A stretch of DNA of 64,000 nucleotides from positions 3,365,476 through 3,429,475 of the forward strand of contig OZ005700.1 of NCBI GenBank assembly GCA_963930775.1. The letters are read 5' to 3'. Below are positions 1-11,080 of this stretch, piece by piece. The position numbers and the translations under genes are program-made. Position 1 is the stretch's first letter, and each line of letters begins with the position of its first letter. The stretch comes from Cliona cf. orientalis (taxonomy: Eukaryota; Porifera; Demospongiae; Clionaida; Clionaidae). A model generated the notes under the pieces. It had not been told where the DNA came from. It did no database searches and was given only the letters and a program-made list of their open reading frames with translations.

Positions 1-423
1 CCGATGGCCAATATTACCAGCATTCCCGTGAAAATACAACAGAGTCGGCACTCTTGAGATCAGTCCCATTGGCTGCTTAATGAAATAGCCGGCAATCTTA
101 GTTCCGTCCTTGGTGGTGAGGCACACACTCTCGTACGGTAGACCAAGCGAGCTGGGCGTCTGGACGAACACACGAGCGCTCTCCGGCTGCTCGGGATAGT
201 AGACCAAGGAGTCCTGATAGTGGTAGAGGCCACCGATGACCGTGATGATGAGCAGGATGAGTATTATGACGCCACCGTACATCCAGTAGATGAGGATAAG
301 AAACAATATGGCTGCTCCACATATCCTCCAGAATTTCCAAAGCAGGAAGGTGAGCATTCGGCCGAGTGTCTCGGCAGAACTGAACCCCATGTGTCTATCC
401 GAAGGTAACGTCGGCGTAGGCAT
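1..423 (-). CDS. ABHD13: ABHD13-like alpha/beta hydrolase, first coding exon (gene continues past the window start)
   Basis: Reading from the ATG at 423 down to base 1 gives 141 open codons with no stop. The product begins MPTPTLPSDR, then has a hydrophobic stretch at about residues 36-65 that would act as a signal anchor, then YYPEQPESARVFVQTP, and ends at the window edge in LLYFHGNAGNIGHR. The HGNAGN oxyanion-hole motif after a membrane anchor is characteristic of the ABHD13/Bem46 branch of serine hydrolases. The nucleophile elbow and the Asp/His of the triad would lie beyond the window. The substrate is not known from sequence. The gene is head-to-head with the syntrophin-like gene, with 365 bp between start codons. 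Family assignment is firm; catalytic competence cannot be judged from this part. Confidence 0.85.
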   Translation of the reverse strand, partial: MPTPTLPSDRHMGFSSAETLGRMLTFLLWKFWRICGAAILFLILIYWMYGGVIILILLIITVIGGLYHYQDSLVYYPEQPESARVFVQTPSSLGLPYESVCLTTKDGTKIAGYFIKQPMGLISRVPTLLYFHGNAGNIGHR

Positions 424-788
424 ACTGATACTGAGTGAAGTAGGAAAGAAAAAGGGTACGAAAGAGCCACTTATTCTAATTAACGCCCACCCAAAACTGT
501 TTATGTAGTATCCTAGCACTGTAGTAATCTTTTTTACCTACCGAGAAGATGTTTGAAACACGGGATTACAAACTGCTCATCCCACAGTAGACGAAAAACG
601 GTTAAAGTCTCAAGATCCTCTTCAACTTGTCAAGTCATGAAGAGCACTATTTAAACGAAATTTGAGCAATTTTGAGAAATGTTTTCGTGTGCACAGTACA
701 AATTACAAAGTGGGCGGAGTCGAAGCAGCGCGGCTTGCATGCTCTGCCGTACCAAAGAACGCTCTTGATTGTACTAGTATCATAAAAA
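424..788. promoter_or_regulatory. Shared upstream region of the ABHD13-like and syntrophin-like genes
   Basis: The 365 bp between two divergent start codons hold no other gene. A GC-rich patch (GTGGGCGGAGT near 711) resembles a GC-box, but no clear TATA box is placed convincingly. A bidirectional promoter is inferred from the arrangement only. Confidence 0.4.
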
Positions 789-3700
789 ATGAATGAACAA
801 AACGGGGTGAGTTTACTGTATGTACATCAATGCTAATAATTATGAGCAGACGAATATTTTGACAGCAATCCACATCCAAATTTATTTACCAAACTAAAAG
901 GGGGCGGGGCTGCAACCCCACAAACGCTTGCTACGACAATGTATACTGCATGCATGTATCCTCTACGACAACGCATACGCAGCCCAAGGTGGACACGTTA
1001 TTCGCAGTGGCCTTCAAGGGAGGAGAGCAGCTGGAGCCAGTCAGAGCTGAGCTCTACAATGACAGACTGGTCATCTACAGACACGATCTGGTCTATGAGG
1101 ACGTTCTTGCCCACAATGTGAGTATGCTCCTTGTGCCTACTGAACCATCTCCAGCTTTCCACAGCATTCATTGTGTGATTTGGTGTTGCAGATGCATATA
1201 CGAACCCTAAAATCCCAGTGCATAGTAAAGTGACGGGTTTCATATTGATTTCCCACTTTGATGCAGGATATAGTGAATGAGAGAGTGGTGACCTTAGTGA
1301 GAGGTGAGGATGGTATTGGTATCAGTATCCAGGGAGGAATCGACTTCAAATGCCCTGTCAAAATCTATAAAATCTTTGATAATTCACCTGGTGAGTAGGT
1401 AGTCTCACATACATGTGTACACGTATAGTAATCACATAATAGTATGAGTGTGCTTTTGATTCCCTGCAGCTGCTGTGTGTGGACAGATTGAGGAGAGAGA
1501 TATCGTTTTGAGTGTGAGTTTGTTAGCATGACTGTGAATGAGTCACGCTGCATGCATACATGTGATGGTGCTGTGGCTATCTTGTCACACAATCGTGCAG
1601 GTCAATGACATAGCAATGTGGGGAAAGACTCACGATGAAGCGGTAAGATAAACGTACTGATTGTATGATAGTGGTTGAATTTTCACTTGGTGACAATGTG
1701 CATATATGTAGGTCGATATTATCCAAAATGCTGGAAGGAACGTGAAGCTTCATCTTGCTACGCTTAGATTGAAAGAGCCAGGTACATCACAACCCCATTC
1801 ACTTTATTATAGCTAAGCTACCTCTCATGATGTCGATGCAGGGGAAGAAGTGCAGCCTGATGATCAGCTGCTGCCTTTAGCCGATATCCCCCTGACACTC
1901 GCTTCAGTTACAAAATACCAAAAGGGGACAGCAATACTTAGGTATAATAATGTGGCATGCATATAGCTCACTTAGCTTCTTGATGACACAACTGTTGAAC
2001 ACAATCATAACATACACTTACCACATCACAGGCCAAATGCATTTCAAGTGGTAAGCCAAGATGGGCAGTCCAAGATGATTCTGCACTGTGATGATCACAC
2101 CCCCAATCACCTCAAAAACTGGGTGACTGCCATCAATGACAGAATCAAGGAGACAGTCCTAGTTGAGGTACCAACCACAACTGTTACATTAATACGTACA
2201 GTACTGATAGTGAGCCTTTACCAATCATGATCAACAGATTGAAAGGTGGAACACACTACGAGACCAAAGTGAAATGGTATGCAAAGTTATTATGATACAG
2301 TTTATTGAGAGCTCGGTACTATAAAGTGCATACATGTTAGCTGCATGCCTTGATTTGTGTATCCACACGCAATGTACACGCATGATTGTTACGGGCACAG
2401 GTGATTTGGATGGGCTGGGCCTATGAGCATCTTCCCTCGACAATACACACAAGAGTCTGGCAGAGAAAGTTTCTGGTGTTGAAAAAGACACACTTCCAGC
2501 TCTTCAGCATTGCTCCGGTATGCCGGTCATGATTTCTCTACCGCTATTAGTATGTCCTGTGTGTATATACTATAGGAGAATGCTGCGCAGTGGGTGAGAC
2601 CAGAAAATAGTTACAAACTTATGGAAATGACAGTGAAAGTACTGAAGGTAAGGCGCATAATATAATTTTGACCTCTTACTAGAGTGAAAGACTTTGCTCA
2701 TGTGTAATATTATTTCTCTCAATTACAGCCACATGAATTTCCAGAACAAAGAGCTAACACTGTCGTTGTTACTTCTGGAACTGGCACAAGCCACATCCTC
2801 TCTTTTGGTGATTTTACCCGTTCATTAGCTATCTAAACCAGCTGCTTATTTATTCCATAATTATTGTTTGATTTATTGTTTAGAGACTCAGTCTAACCTT
2901 GCCCTATGGACTGGGATGATACACCAGGCCACAATAGCAGCAGTGGTACACACAGAGGTGAGTGGACACGATACTAATAAATTATTAAAATAAAATTAAA
3001 TTTAAAATTTGACTCTCTAAGCACGTATAGTAGTGATTTTGATTAGTTGATGACTGCCTCATGATGATGGTACATGGGTACATTCAGTGGGCCGATCCCA
3101 ATAATTATTAACCACGTTTCACACAGCGGGAAACTTTATTGAGGTTTTTAGATGACTATGATGCTGAGTATTCCGAATTTCAGAGCACCTAATTTTCCCG
3201 ATAACAAAGTGAGGGCTAGATTTAATGCTTACCAAAGATTAGTTACCTGCTATTATTATGGAATGTGTCTGTATAGTAACATAATAACTAGGGATACGTA
3301 TTCGCAATAATGCCTCGCGCATGCGCACATGAGGTGGTGGGTGGAGAGCTAGAGAACGCCTCGTGTTGTTGCATTGATTTTTTTTTGTGGACGGTGAGTG
3401 AATTGAACGGTGAGCGGAGTAGCTATGGCCAAGCGTAAGAGTGACAGCGATAAGGACGACGCCCTGTTGCCTAGTGATATCCTGGAGTCTTCGCCGAAAG
3501 CTAAGGTGCAATGTCTTGTCACAGCTCTGTCTCTGTTGCCGCAAAGTAGCTATATGCCTTCTTCTTTGATCGCTATCTTCGGTTGCTTCGGAACTGGAGT
3601 CATCCATGGCGTCCGTATGGTCTTGTTGTTCCTTGACAGCCGATGAGTTCTTGCCGTTCACGACAATAGTGCGGCCAGATCCTTTGCGCACGCCCCCTTA

Positions 3701-6700
3701 CATGCAGCAGGCCAGGAAACACTAATGCGCGTGCGCAGTGTACGGAAATTAGCATTCCTAAGCGTGACGGACATACAAACATACCGACGCAAAACGAGAT
3801 CCGAAGCAGGATTAGTTGCCTCGCGCTAAGGCGCTCGGCAATTACCGTATAGTGGGAAATCTTGGCGAGGTTTAATTTGATGAATTTGGTATAGATCATT
3901 AATTGAACTTTTATAATAATGCATACATGCCTATGGTGGTATGGATTCAGATCGTCAATTTTAAACTTTGCCAATACCAGTACAGTGGAGAGCCATTTCG
4001 CCAAATCAAATGCTCACCAAAGTTACCCACTATAATAATTTCTATGGTGTGCTGTTTGTGTGCTATAATATTTTAACATAACAATATTAGAAGCAACAGT
4101 TTCGTGGTCACTGGAAGAGCCAGGATGTCATCTTTCTATTGGATATCAATAAAGGATTTCTAATTTGTAGTCAGAGTGATTTGGTAAGTGTTTTGGTTGA
4201 ATACAAAATTTAATGGTCAATTTTCAGTTATTTATTTTGGAGAACAATAATGATAGTGTACGTATTGACATTAATTTTGATAAGCAGACATCTATTCTAC
4301 AGTCGTTAAGCCAGCGGTCCAAAACACGTACAAGCGTTGCAGATCCAGGAAGTGCATCCGGTGGCACATTCCAGTGCATGCAATTTTTGCCGTTTTTTAT
4401 CTATTTTTCTTACTTGTTCTATCTAGGCCATCTTTCACTTCTAGGACTCCAAACAAAGACCAGAAGACAGAGGAACTCTTCTACTTTCTGCTCGTTCAAG
4501 TCCCATAACCCGGAGACATTCATGAGCTCCGCGGCAAGCGCTTTTGTGCATGCTACTCGCAAGCGCTCACAAAAAGTGCCTCGCGCAAAAAGTGGTACGT
4601 TTTGGTTCCCCTGGATGGATTCCCATGATTCAAGCACCATTCAATAGCTCTTGTGTTGCTCTACAATATGAGACTGGAACGAAGTTTTTCCATCGAGCGG
4701 TTCCAAAGTTACACGCTGTTAAAATAGTACAATAATTGCTATTTTACTGTGTACGTTTATATACAAACCAATGACATTAAACATAGTACAAGCTAGCTAT
4801 ATTGCTGCTAGCTATCAAAGGCCATCTTGAAGTTTTGCTGAAGGTTGTTGGAGCTTTCACAATCAGTCTCCTATTCCATCATCACAGCTATGGTTGACAG
4901 AAAGCACTCTCTTCATATACTTGGTAATCTGATCACAGCCGTGAACATCACCTCTATCATTGTGTACCTACATGGGGTCAGGGTGAGAGAGAGAGGGAGG
5001 GAGAGAGAGAGAAAGAGAGAGAGAGGGAGAGGGAAAGAGACAAAGAGAGTGGGAGGGAAGGAGGGAGGGAGAGACACAGATAAAAAAAAACACTAGTCAA
5101 GTACTAGCTACCGCCCAATTGCAAGCATACGCTCAGGGATTTCAGCTAGTCTTGTCCCCAGCCTGGCGCGCGAGACTAGTTTTCAGCTTTGATGTGAGTT
5201 GCTTTAACACAGGCTCATCCTCTGATGTACACTGGTAAGGCTCACCCCCATCCCTGGACTTATGCTGATACACTCGCCTCACACACGCTTAGATTGTCAT
5301 GATAATGTTGTTATTCACCGTAGCCAACATTCAGATATGCTTACTTGACTATAGAGAAGGAATCCTTCCATCTGGATGACGATGCCTCCTCCCTAGAAGC
5401 TTGGCAGTACACAAGGAATACCCTTTTTCTTGTCCTTTACGATTTGTTCTTGGGCAGACTCTGTAAACCTTCGAGAAGATATGGAAAATACCACGCGGTT
5501 GTACTGAAATTTTCTGATTTTTGATGCCGTATAACTCTGGAACCGCTCGATGGAAAAACTTCGTTCCAGTCTCATATTGTAGAGCAACACAAGAGCTATT
5601 GAATGGTGCTTGAATCATGGGAATCCATCCAGGGGAACCAAAACGTACCACTTTTTGCGCGAGGCTTTTTTTGTGAGCGCTTGCGAGTAGCATGCACAAA
5701 AGCGCTTGCCTCGGAGCTCATGAATGTCTCCGGGTTATGGGACTTGAACGAGCAGAAAGTAGAAGAGTTCCTCTGTCTTCTGGTCTTTGTTTGGAGTCCT
5801 AGAAGTGAAAGATGGCCTAGATAGAACAAGTAAGAAAAATAGATAAAAAACGGCAAAAATTGCATGCACTGGAATGTGCCACCGGATGCACTTCCTGGAT
5901 CTGCAACAATTGGACCGCTGGCTTAACGGCTGTCTATAAGTTGACATATAGTTAGAAACATTTTAATATCCTTGGGCCTTCGTACTTAGCTTTATATACC
6001 TCTGTCGCATTGCAATATTGCTTATGCACAACAATAATCCGCTTATTGTGTAGTCGACTGTTCTGTGGAGGAAGCCATTCTCTTTCCTGAGGCACTCTTC
6101 AGACGATGGACACAAGACCCTGCGCCTCGAGTGTGCAGTACAGGGATCAGGACTCACAGAAGTACAGGTATGTATGCCTCCAAATGTATTGCTTTTAGGG
6201 GGATATCCTTCTAATTTTGCTTTAAATTTCTGCTGTTGTTTTAAGATAGGTTTATGGGGTACGTGTGTGGTAAGCATAATTAGGGTAACTTGTATAATAC
6301 GTTCATCAGAAGTAAGGAATAGTTTCCAGGATGTTTCTCCGGAGGGGACAAATACCTATACAGTGTCAAAAATCCAAAATGGGATCGAGGGGAGGAGGGG
6401 GTGGGGGAGTTAAAAAATGCATAATCAATTTACCTGGGAGAGCTGCATGGGATTGCATCTCTGTATATATAGTACATAAGGCTCTCGTGTACCTACGTAA
6501 TACTGTAATAGTAATTATTCTGGTCCCTTTGTCATGTACGTATGTCATGCAGACTCATGCTACCTATGCTCTATCACCCCATGCAGGAGATCCAGTTGGA
6601 AGACCTTCAAATTGCCGTGTGTGCCATTGAGTGTTTCCTGACAACAAAGGTTGCATCGCTAGACCCTGACTTCATTTCACAGACTGACTTAGTGTCTCAG

Positions 6701-6703
6701 TAA
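789..6703 (+). CDS. SNTG: Gamma-syntrophin-like adaptor (PDZ plus split PH domains), 16 exons
   Basis: Exons: 789-806, 983-1117, 1267-1390, 1470-1513, 1601-1642, 1712-1781, 1842-1941, 2032-2167, 2238-2276, 2401-2517, 2576-2647, 2729-2807, 2884-2957, 4091-4183, 6054-6167, 6587-6703. They join in frame to about 457 aa (human gamma-syntrophins are somewhat over 500). The N-terminal half has a PDZ domain (GIGISIQGG carboxylate-binding loop, then KIYKIF and IEERDIVLSVND) lying between the halves of a first PH domain. A second PH-like region carries VIWMGWAYE, and the C-terminal unit contains TVLWRKPFSFLRHSSDDG and ends in TKVASLDPDFISQ, both close to the gamma-syntrophin tail. Syntrophins tether channels and signalling proteins to the dystrophin complex under the plasma membrane. 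The weakest boundary is the acceptor of exon 2. Introns 13 and 14 are swollen by inverted-repeat elements. Confidence 0.85.
3125..3250. repeat. Possible small inverted-repeat element in syntrophin intron 13
   Basis: AGCGGGAAACTTTA at the left and the complement of AGCAGGTAAC at the right are imperfect inverted ends. The same end type (GGGAAAC / GGTAACTTTGGTGAGCATT) occurs in the element at 3848-4034. Weakly supported and probably degenerate. Confidence 0.3.
3425..3646 (+). other. Unrecognised 73-codon open frame in a CpG-rich island inside intron 13
   Basis: An ATG at 3425 opens a frame beginning MAKRKSDSDKDDALLPSD in a local CpG-rich patch unlike the surrounding intron. It lies between two small inverted-repeat elements, and GCGCATGCGCA-type motifs occur on both sides. 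An antisense frame spans 3239-3691. I recognise no domain. It may be the captured 5' end of a gene carried by a transposon, or chance coding potential. Confidence 0.2.
3848..4034. mobile_element. 187-bp inverted-repeat MITE in syntrophin intron 13
   Basis: TATAGTGGG at 3848 is matched exactly inverted by CCCACTATA ending at 4034. The inner ends continue as imperfect inverted repeats (AAATCTTGGCGAGG versus TAACTTTGGTGAGC). No open frame. It ends 56 bp before syntrophin exon 14. Confidence 0.6.
4300..5932. mobile_element. 1.6-kb non-autonomous element with about 410-bp terminal inverted repeats
   Basis: The segment from CAGTCGTTAAGCCAGCGGTC at 4300 to about 4717 recurs nearly perfectly on the opposite strand at about 5524-5932. 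The outer ends differ at few bases (CAGTCGTTAAGCC versus CAGCCGTTAAGCC). The middle holds a GA microsatellite and unique DNA, and no transposase is visible. The superfamily is unassigned. It occupies most of syntrophin intron 14; near-identical arms imply recent movement or conversion between arms. Confidence 0.75.
4983..5080. repeat. GA-rich microsatellite
   Basis: Degenerate (GA)n/(GGGA)n tract inside the long-inverted-repeat element of syntrophin intron 14. Confidence 0.85.
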
Positions 6704-6972
6704 AAAATCTCTTCAATAATGTTCCAAGCAACAAAAAACAACAAAAGATAAGAGAGAAAAAAAACAAACACAATAGATGCTGTTATAATACAGCCAATAT
6801 TAAATTTTATCTGATGTAGTTCAACGATTTTCAGTAAAGCTCTCTCTCATTTATTAAGCACGGATGGGGAGCAAATTAAAACAGTGACATGTAATGCAAC
6901 CCAAGATTGCATGACATTACAAATCACAAGAATTTTGACAAAGAGGTGGCAGAACATCTTTCCACAGTCTGG

Positions 6973-8824
6973 CTATCTTCTCCCTGGCTTGTACACCCTC
7001 ATCATTTGCCTACAAGTCAAATAAAAAAACACTGAACCATGGGAGTAATCAATTGGTGGTTCTTTGGGATGGGGAATCAGACGTAATATTATCAGTACGC
7101 TTGAGAAACGTAGGGAGGGAAATAGACTCAAGGGCTTATCGAGCCGCCGATAAACCCTTGATAGACTTCAGAGATACAAAATCTCTACACTCTCAGCCCT
7201 CTAAATCATTGCTACTCACATTTGTTTGGCCATCTTCTTTCTCAAAGAACCTGCATAAGGCAAAAGAATGATCAAAATTACACATTATTATTACTACACT
7301 TCAAGTTTGTATACACAGACTCCCTATTCACAAAGCAATACCAAAATGCTACATGTAGGTACATGTATATATATGGTGTGGTATCAGTGTTATCACTGGG
7401 AATTCTAAACATTGTTAGTTCTCACCTAGTTTGGAAGTTGATGCAGACTGCTCCTCTTCTAGTCTTCTGCTTTTGAAACCACCAGCTCGTCTTCTTCGAG
7501 CAGGCATCCTCGATACGTCAGCTATTATAGCCGCCTTCCGCACTACAGCCACATGTACACAATATACAAGGTCATAAAATCTGTGCATTTTTGAAAGGAG
7601 TGCAGCATTGTCAGCTCACCAGGCTCCTGTCTTGCCTGCTCCTTTGCCTTAATGGTAGCCGTTAAGCTCTTCAATCTCTCTTCTCTTTGAGCAAGCCTTT
7701 CCTGCAAGAAACAGTGGACCACTCATTGTTTGCTGTCATAGATCTACTTCGTAGCCTCTCCAGTTCCCAACCTTCAATATGAGGTTTCCCAGCTATTCAG
7801 TGTTGCACACTGATACCGAAAAGCTGGGAGAGAGGACCTGGGCTGGGGATGAGGCTACCTGCCTGCTCTGACGTCATGTCTGGTACTTACAATGTATAGC
7901 TCTCTCCAGGACTGGCCACTTGTCGGTCTGCAACCTTTGAACTCCTTCCAGCAGTGTTTCTCCCACAAAGGATCAGTGTCCTCAACAAAATGCTGAAGGC
8001 ATACAGGCACATAATTATTATTACCATACTGTAATGTTTGTGGATTTCATGGGTTAATTAATATGCAGCCACGAAAATGTCCCCCCACCCCATAAAACTG
8101 TTTTCAACACATGACTGGAAGCATGACTACAGTCCAACCTCGATTATCCGAACTCGAGATGCAAAGAAAATTCAGGGTCAAAGTACACATTGTGACCATG
8201 TGACTGGATTGCGCATGCGCAGTAAACCTACGTCGCGTAGTTGCCACGCGAGAACCAGATGCTGCGCTGCTATCAAATCTGGTTTCAACGCTCAAAGAAG
8301 TAAAAGAAATGCATGGTAAGTGTTCTATCAATTGAGGATGGGATTAAAATTGTCAAAATGCTCAATAATACGTTTTTGCATGCATGATCGATCTAGTGGG
8401 TGTGGCTTAGGCGTGGTCAACGTTATCCGAACTTCTTGCTTATCCGAACAGTTCCAAATTTCCCTTGGCCAACGGGATTTGGATAATCGAGGTTGGACTG
8501 TACAAATAAATTATTAAATTTTGATCCGTGAAAACTTGCTTTTAAAACTGTAATATTTATCCCTTGAGGCAAGCGAACAAGAACACCCCTGATGAGTACT
8601 ACAGCGACTGACTGAATTTACACATACCTCATTGTACTCTTCCAGCCTCATCAGCTGAGTCGGGGTGCACCTGGGAAGATCCAATTATCAAATTATCATC
8701 ACGGATGTGCATAATAATGATAGTTTAGTACATACTTTTGAAGTACTGGCTCCAAGATGAAGTAAGGTACACCTCCAACCTCACCAATATCTGTGTGCGT
8801 GCAAGTGAGAGAGAGAGGGTGGGG

Positions 8825-8856
<32 letters not shown>

Positions 8857-10852
8857 TGTAGCGATGTGTATGTATGTGAATTTGTGTGAGATGGCGAGTA
8901 TTGTATTCAATTACCATCAATGTTGTCCATTAGCACTTTCATTGCCTGGTCAAAGAGTGAAGGAACAACTGCAGAAAGCAAGAATTAGCGTAACAATTAA
9001 CATGTGCACACCAATTAGCAAACGTGTGACTGTTGTGTGCATGAGATTGAGTGAGTGTATCTACCCTGAGGTCCAGTCAGGCTCCTCTTTCCAGAGTAGA
9101 CTTGTGTTCGTGATCTTTTTGTCAGAGCAACTGCTCCTACACACTCCAAGTTGGCTATCAATAGAAGGCAAACACGTACAAAACATAATAATGTTACAAA
9201 GGTACAACAACATACCAGGCCCTCTGTATCATTTCATATTTGTATTTATATGTACGGTTCACCTCATAAAAACAATAGTTGCACATAGCTTTCAGCAATC
9301 ACATGCATTCCTTAGTAAGAGAGTGAATTCCATGGAGTCCATGCTACATGTATCTTACCTCCTCTCTTCCTTGAGTTCACTGTTCCAGCTGCTGGAAAGG
9401 AGTCGGCATCACTTCTCGGTGAGTAGGTTCCCCCTCTCGGCACTATTGGTGGAGTCTCCAGGAAGCTACCAATGGGTGGGCTCTTGGGTCTCGTTAGGCT
9501 CGAAATAGTAGGGGCAACCCCTACACTGGCAGCAGGCTTCTTGGGAGTGGGTACTGCTGCTGGTAGGGAGGGTGGTTTGGAATGGTGTCCACCAGAAGCT
9601 ATCTTGGACGGTGATTCTTTGTGGGAATGTTTATGCTTGTGCTTGTGTTTATGTCTGTGTGTGTCCTCAGTGCTATGGCCTCTCTCCACAGAGCTTGAAG
9701 AATCAATAATAATATGCTCCTTAGCTCTTTTGACTGAACTTGAAGCAGCACTGGTTGTAGTATCCATCATCAAAGCTTTAGAGAAATCGTGATGATCAGG
9801 GAACCCACCAGCCAGGCCATCCATGCTACGAGAAGATGATTCACGGGGCATATGAGTTACATGTGGACCTCTAATGCCATCTTCTTCCAACGTTCCTCTT
9901 TTCCTTTTCCTGTGACCAGCCTGGCTTGGGCTTTGGCTGTGGTGGCTGTGACTGGCTGTAGACTCTCTAGTGCCATTGACTATCGGAGTAGGAGGAGCAG
10001 CATTGTTGCTGGAGCTGGTAGCACCACTGCTGCCACTGCTAGTGCTGGGATTCTCAGACTCTGGTAGGAGTTGCTTCCATTTTCTGACGAGGGTCTTGGC
10101 CTTCTCTCCAACCTCACCATCCCACTTGCGCAAGCCGTTCACTTCCTTACCAATGTGAGTGACCTGTATACGACATGCATGTACATGTACAGTACTATTC
10201 CTACAAGAGAAACTGGGATATTGTAGTGGTGGTCTCGTCACCCAAACATCACTATGCCTTCTTATGTAGTCTTCAGCAATGCAGGGAAGAACTGGACTTT
10301 AGCAACTACACATGTACTAATAGGATGCTCCAGCCTTGTACCATATACATGTACTTACATGTCTCCAATAATTTGCTGGGAATATTGAAACCATGGCAGT
10401 GTCTAGATACAAGACTAATTTCTATAGCGTATCTATTGTCATTGTTAGGCCATGCTCTCAGTGTTGTACCCTATGCTTCGCTGTAACACCAATATGGTGG
10501 GAATGGGCCTTTTTTTGGGGGGGGGGGGGGGGGGGGGGGACTACGCCGGGAAACATGGCCAACAATGTCACAGTTAGTCTACAGTATCCAGGGCATGACT
10601 CAAACAAGCTATTACCTTTAAAATTTCCAGTGTCATATGAACCATAGACAGCCTGTTCAGCACCTTCAGCACAGCCGCTGCCTACAGACATTGTACATAT
10701 ATATTCATAGAAGATTATGAGTTTATACAAGTTGATTAGCTCCATAGCACAGCAGTTTATATAGAGCTCACTTGTTTTTGTTGGTGGGCGGCGTCATGAA
10801 GACGTCGCTTCAGCTTCGACACAATCTCAACGTCTGAAGACTTCTCCGCCAT
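6973..10852 (-). CDS. ELOA: Elongin A (RNA polymerase II elongation factor subunit), 12 exons
   Basis: Coding exons, high to low: 10852-10772, 10681-10643, 10163-9359, 9154-9065, 8968-8915, 8790-8736, 8670-8628, 7992-7891, 7701-7620, 7542-7426, 7250-7220, 7009-6973. They join in frame to about 511 aa. The N-terminus (MAEKSSDVEIVSKLKRRL ... TLVRKWKQLLPE) is a TFIIS N-terminal helical bundle. Next comes a Ser/His/Lys-rich linker with a repeated KH run near the middle. The C-terminal half is the elongin A domain: RTQVYSGK, PSLFDQAMKVLMDNID, GGVPYFILEPVLQKCTP (the BC-box region that binds elongin C) and DPLWEKHCWKEF. The basic C-terminus resembles known elongin A tails. Elongin A raises the Pol II elongation rate and can act as a ubiquitin-ligase substrate receptor. 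The last exon is read in the phase that ends PGRR; another frame stays open further but breaks the splice phase. Confidence 0.87.
7750..7858. repeat. Short imperfect inverted repeat in an elongin A intron
   Basis: GTAGCCTC at the left and GAGGCTAC at the right enclose about 110 bp. Similar CCCAGCCT/GAGGCTA stretches recur near 5155 and 62100, suggesting a dispersed short hairpin repeat. Confidence 0.35.
8130..8500. mobile_element. Pogo/Tigger-type MITE, 371 bp
   Basis: Ends are CAGTCCAACCTCGATTATCC and its inverted copy, flanked by TA on both sides (8128-8129 and 8501-8502). TA duplication with a CAGTYYAACCTCGATTATCC-type terminus is typical of the pogo branch of Tc1/mariner. No transposase frame, so a deletion derivative. 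It lies in an intron of elongin A. Confidence 0.75.
8816..8858. repeat. GA microsatellite in an elongin A intron
   Basis: (GA)n tract with interruptions; it creates spurious Ser/Leu-rich open frames on the complementary strand. Confidence 0.85.
10517..10539. repeat. 23-base G homopolymer in an elongin A intron
   Basis: Uninterrupted G run preceded by seven T. Length is likely uncertain in any assembly. Confidence 0.9.
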
Positions 10853-11080
10853 TGGGACTCACCACCACAAATTTAGTTTTACAATTTTATCTACTAATTC
10901 CTGTAATTAGAAGATCTTTCCTGTGTTTTATTTACGGAATATCAAACTACACCCGCGTGGCCGGCCGTGGAGGACCGCCAGTCTAGTCGTCTCGCCGATC
11001 CGATAAACTGGCGCCACGTATCCAAGCTCGGACTGTACTAGCCTACTAAGTTCCAGTACCGTTCAAGATCGCTACACAGT
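10853..11080. promoter_or_regulatory. 228-bp head-to-head region between elongin A and OATP-1
   Basis: Start codons on opposite strands are separated by only 228 bp of CpG-containing sequence (GCGTGGCCGGCCG near 10955), so a shared bidirectional promoter is likely. No TATA element stands out. Confidence 0.5.

Noticed and set aside
6920-7009. Longer elongin A C-terminus (frame ending NSCDL)
   Set aside because: It requires a splice phase that does not match the preceding exon; the in-phase frame ends PGRR, similar to other elongin A tails.
8699-8920. Ser/Leu-rich open frames over GA/CT repeats (also at 14385, 23227 and 4845)
   Set aside because: Low-complexity translation of microsatellites.
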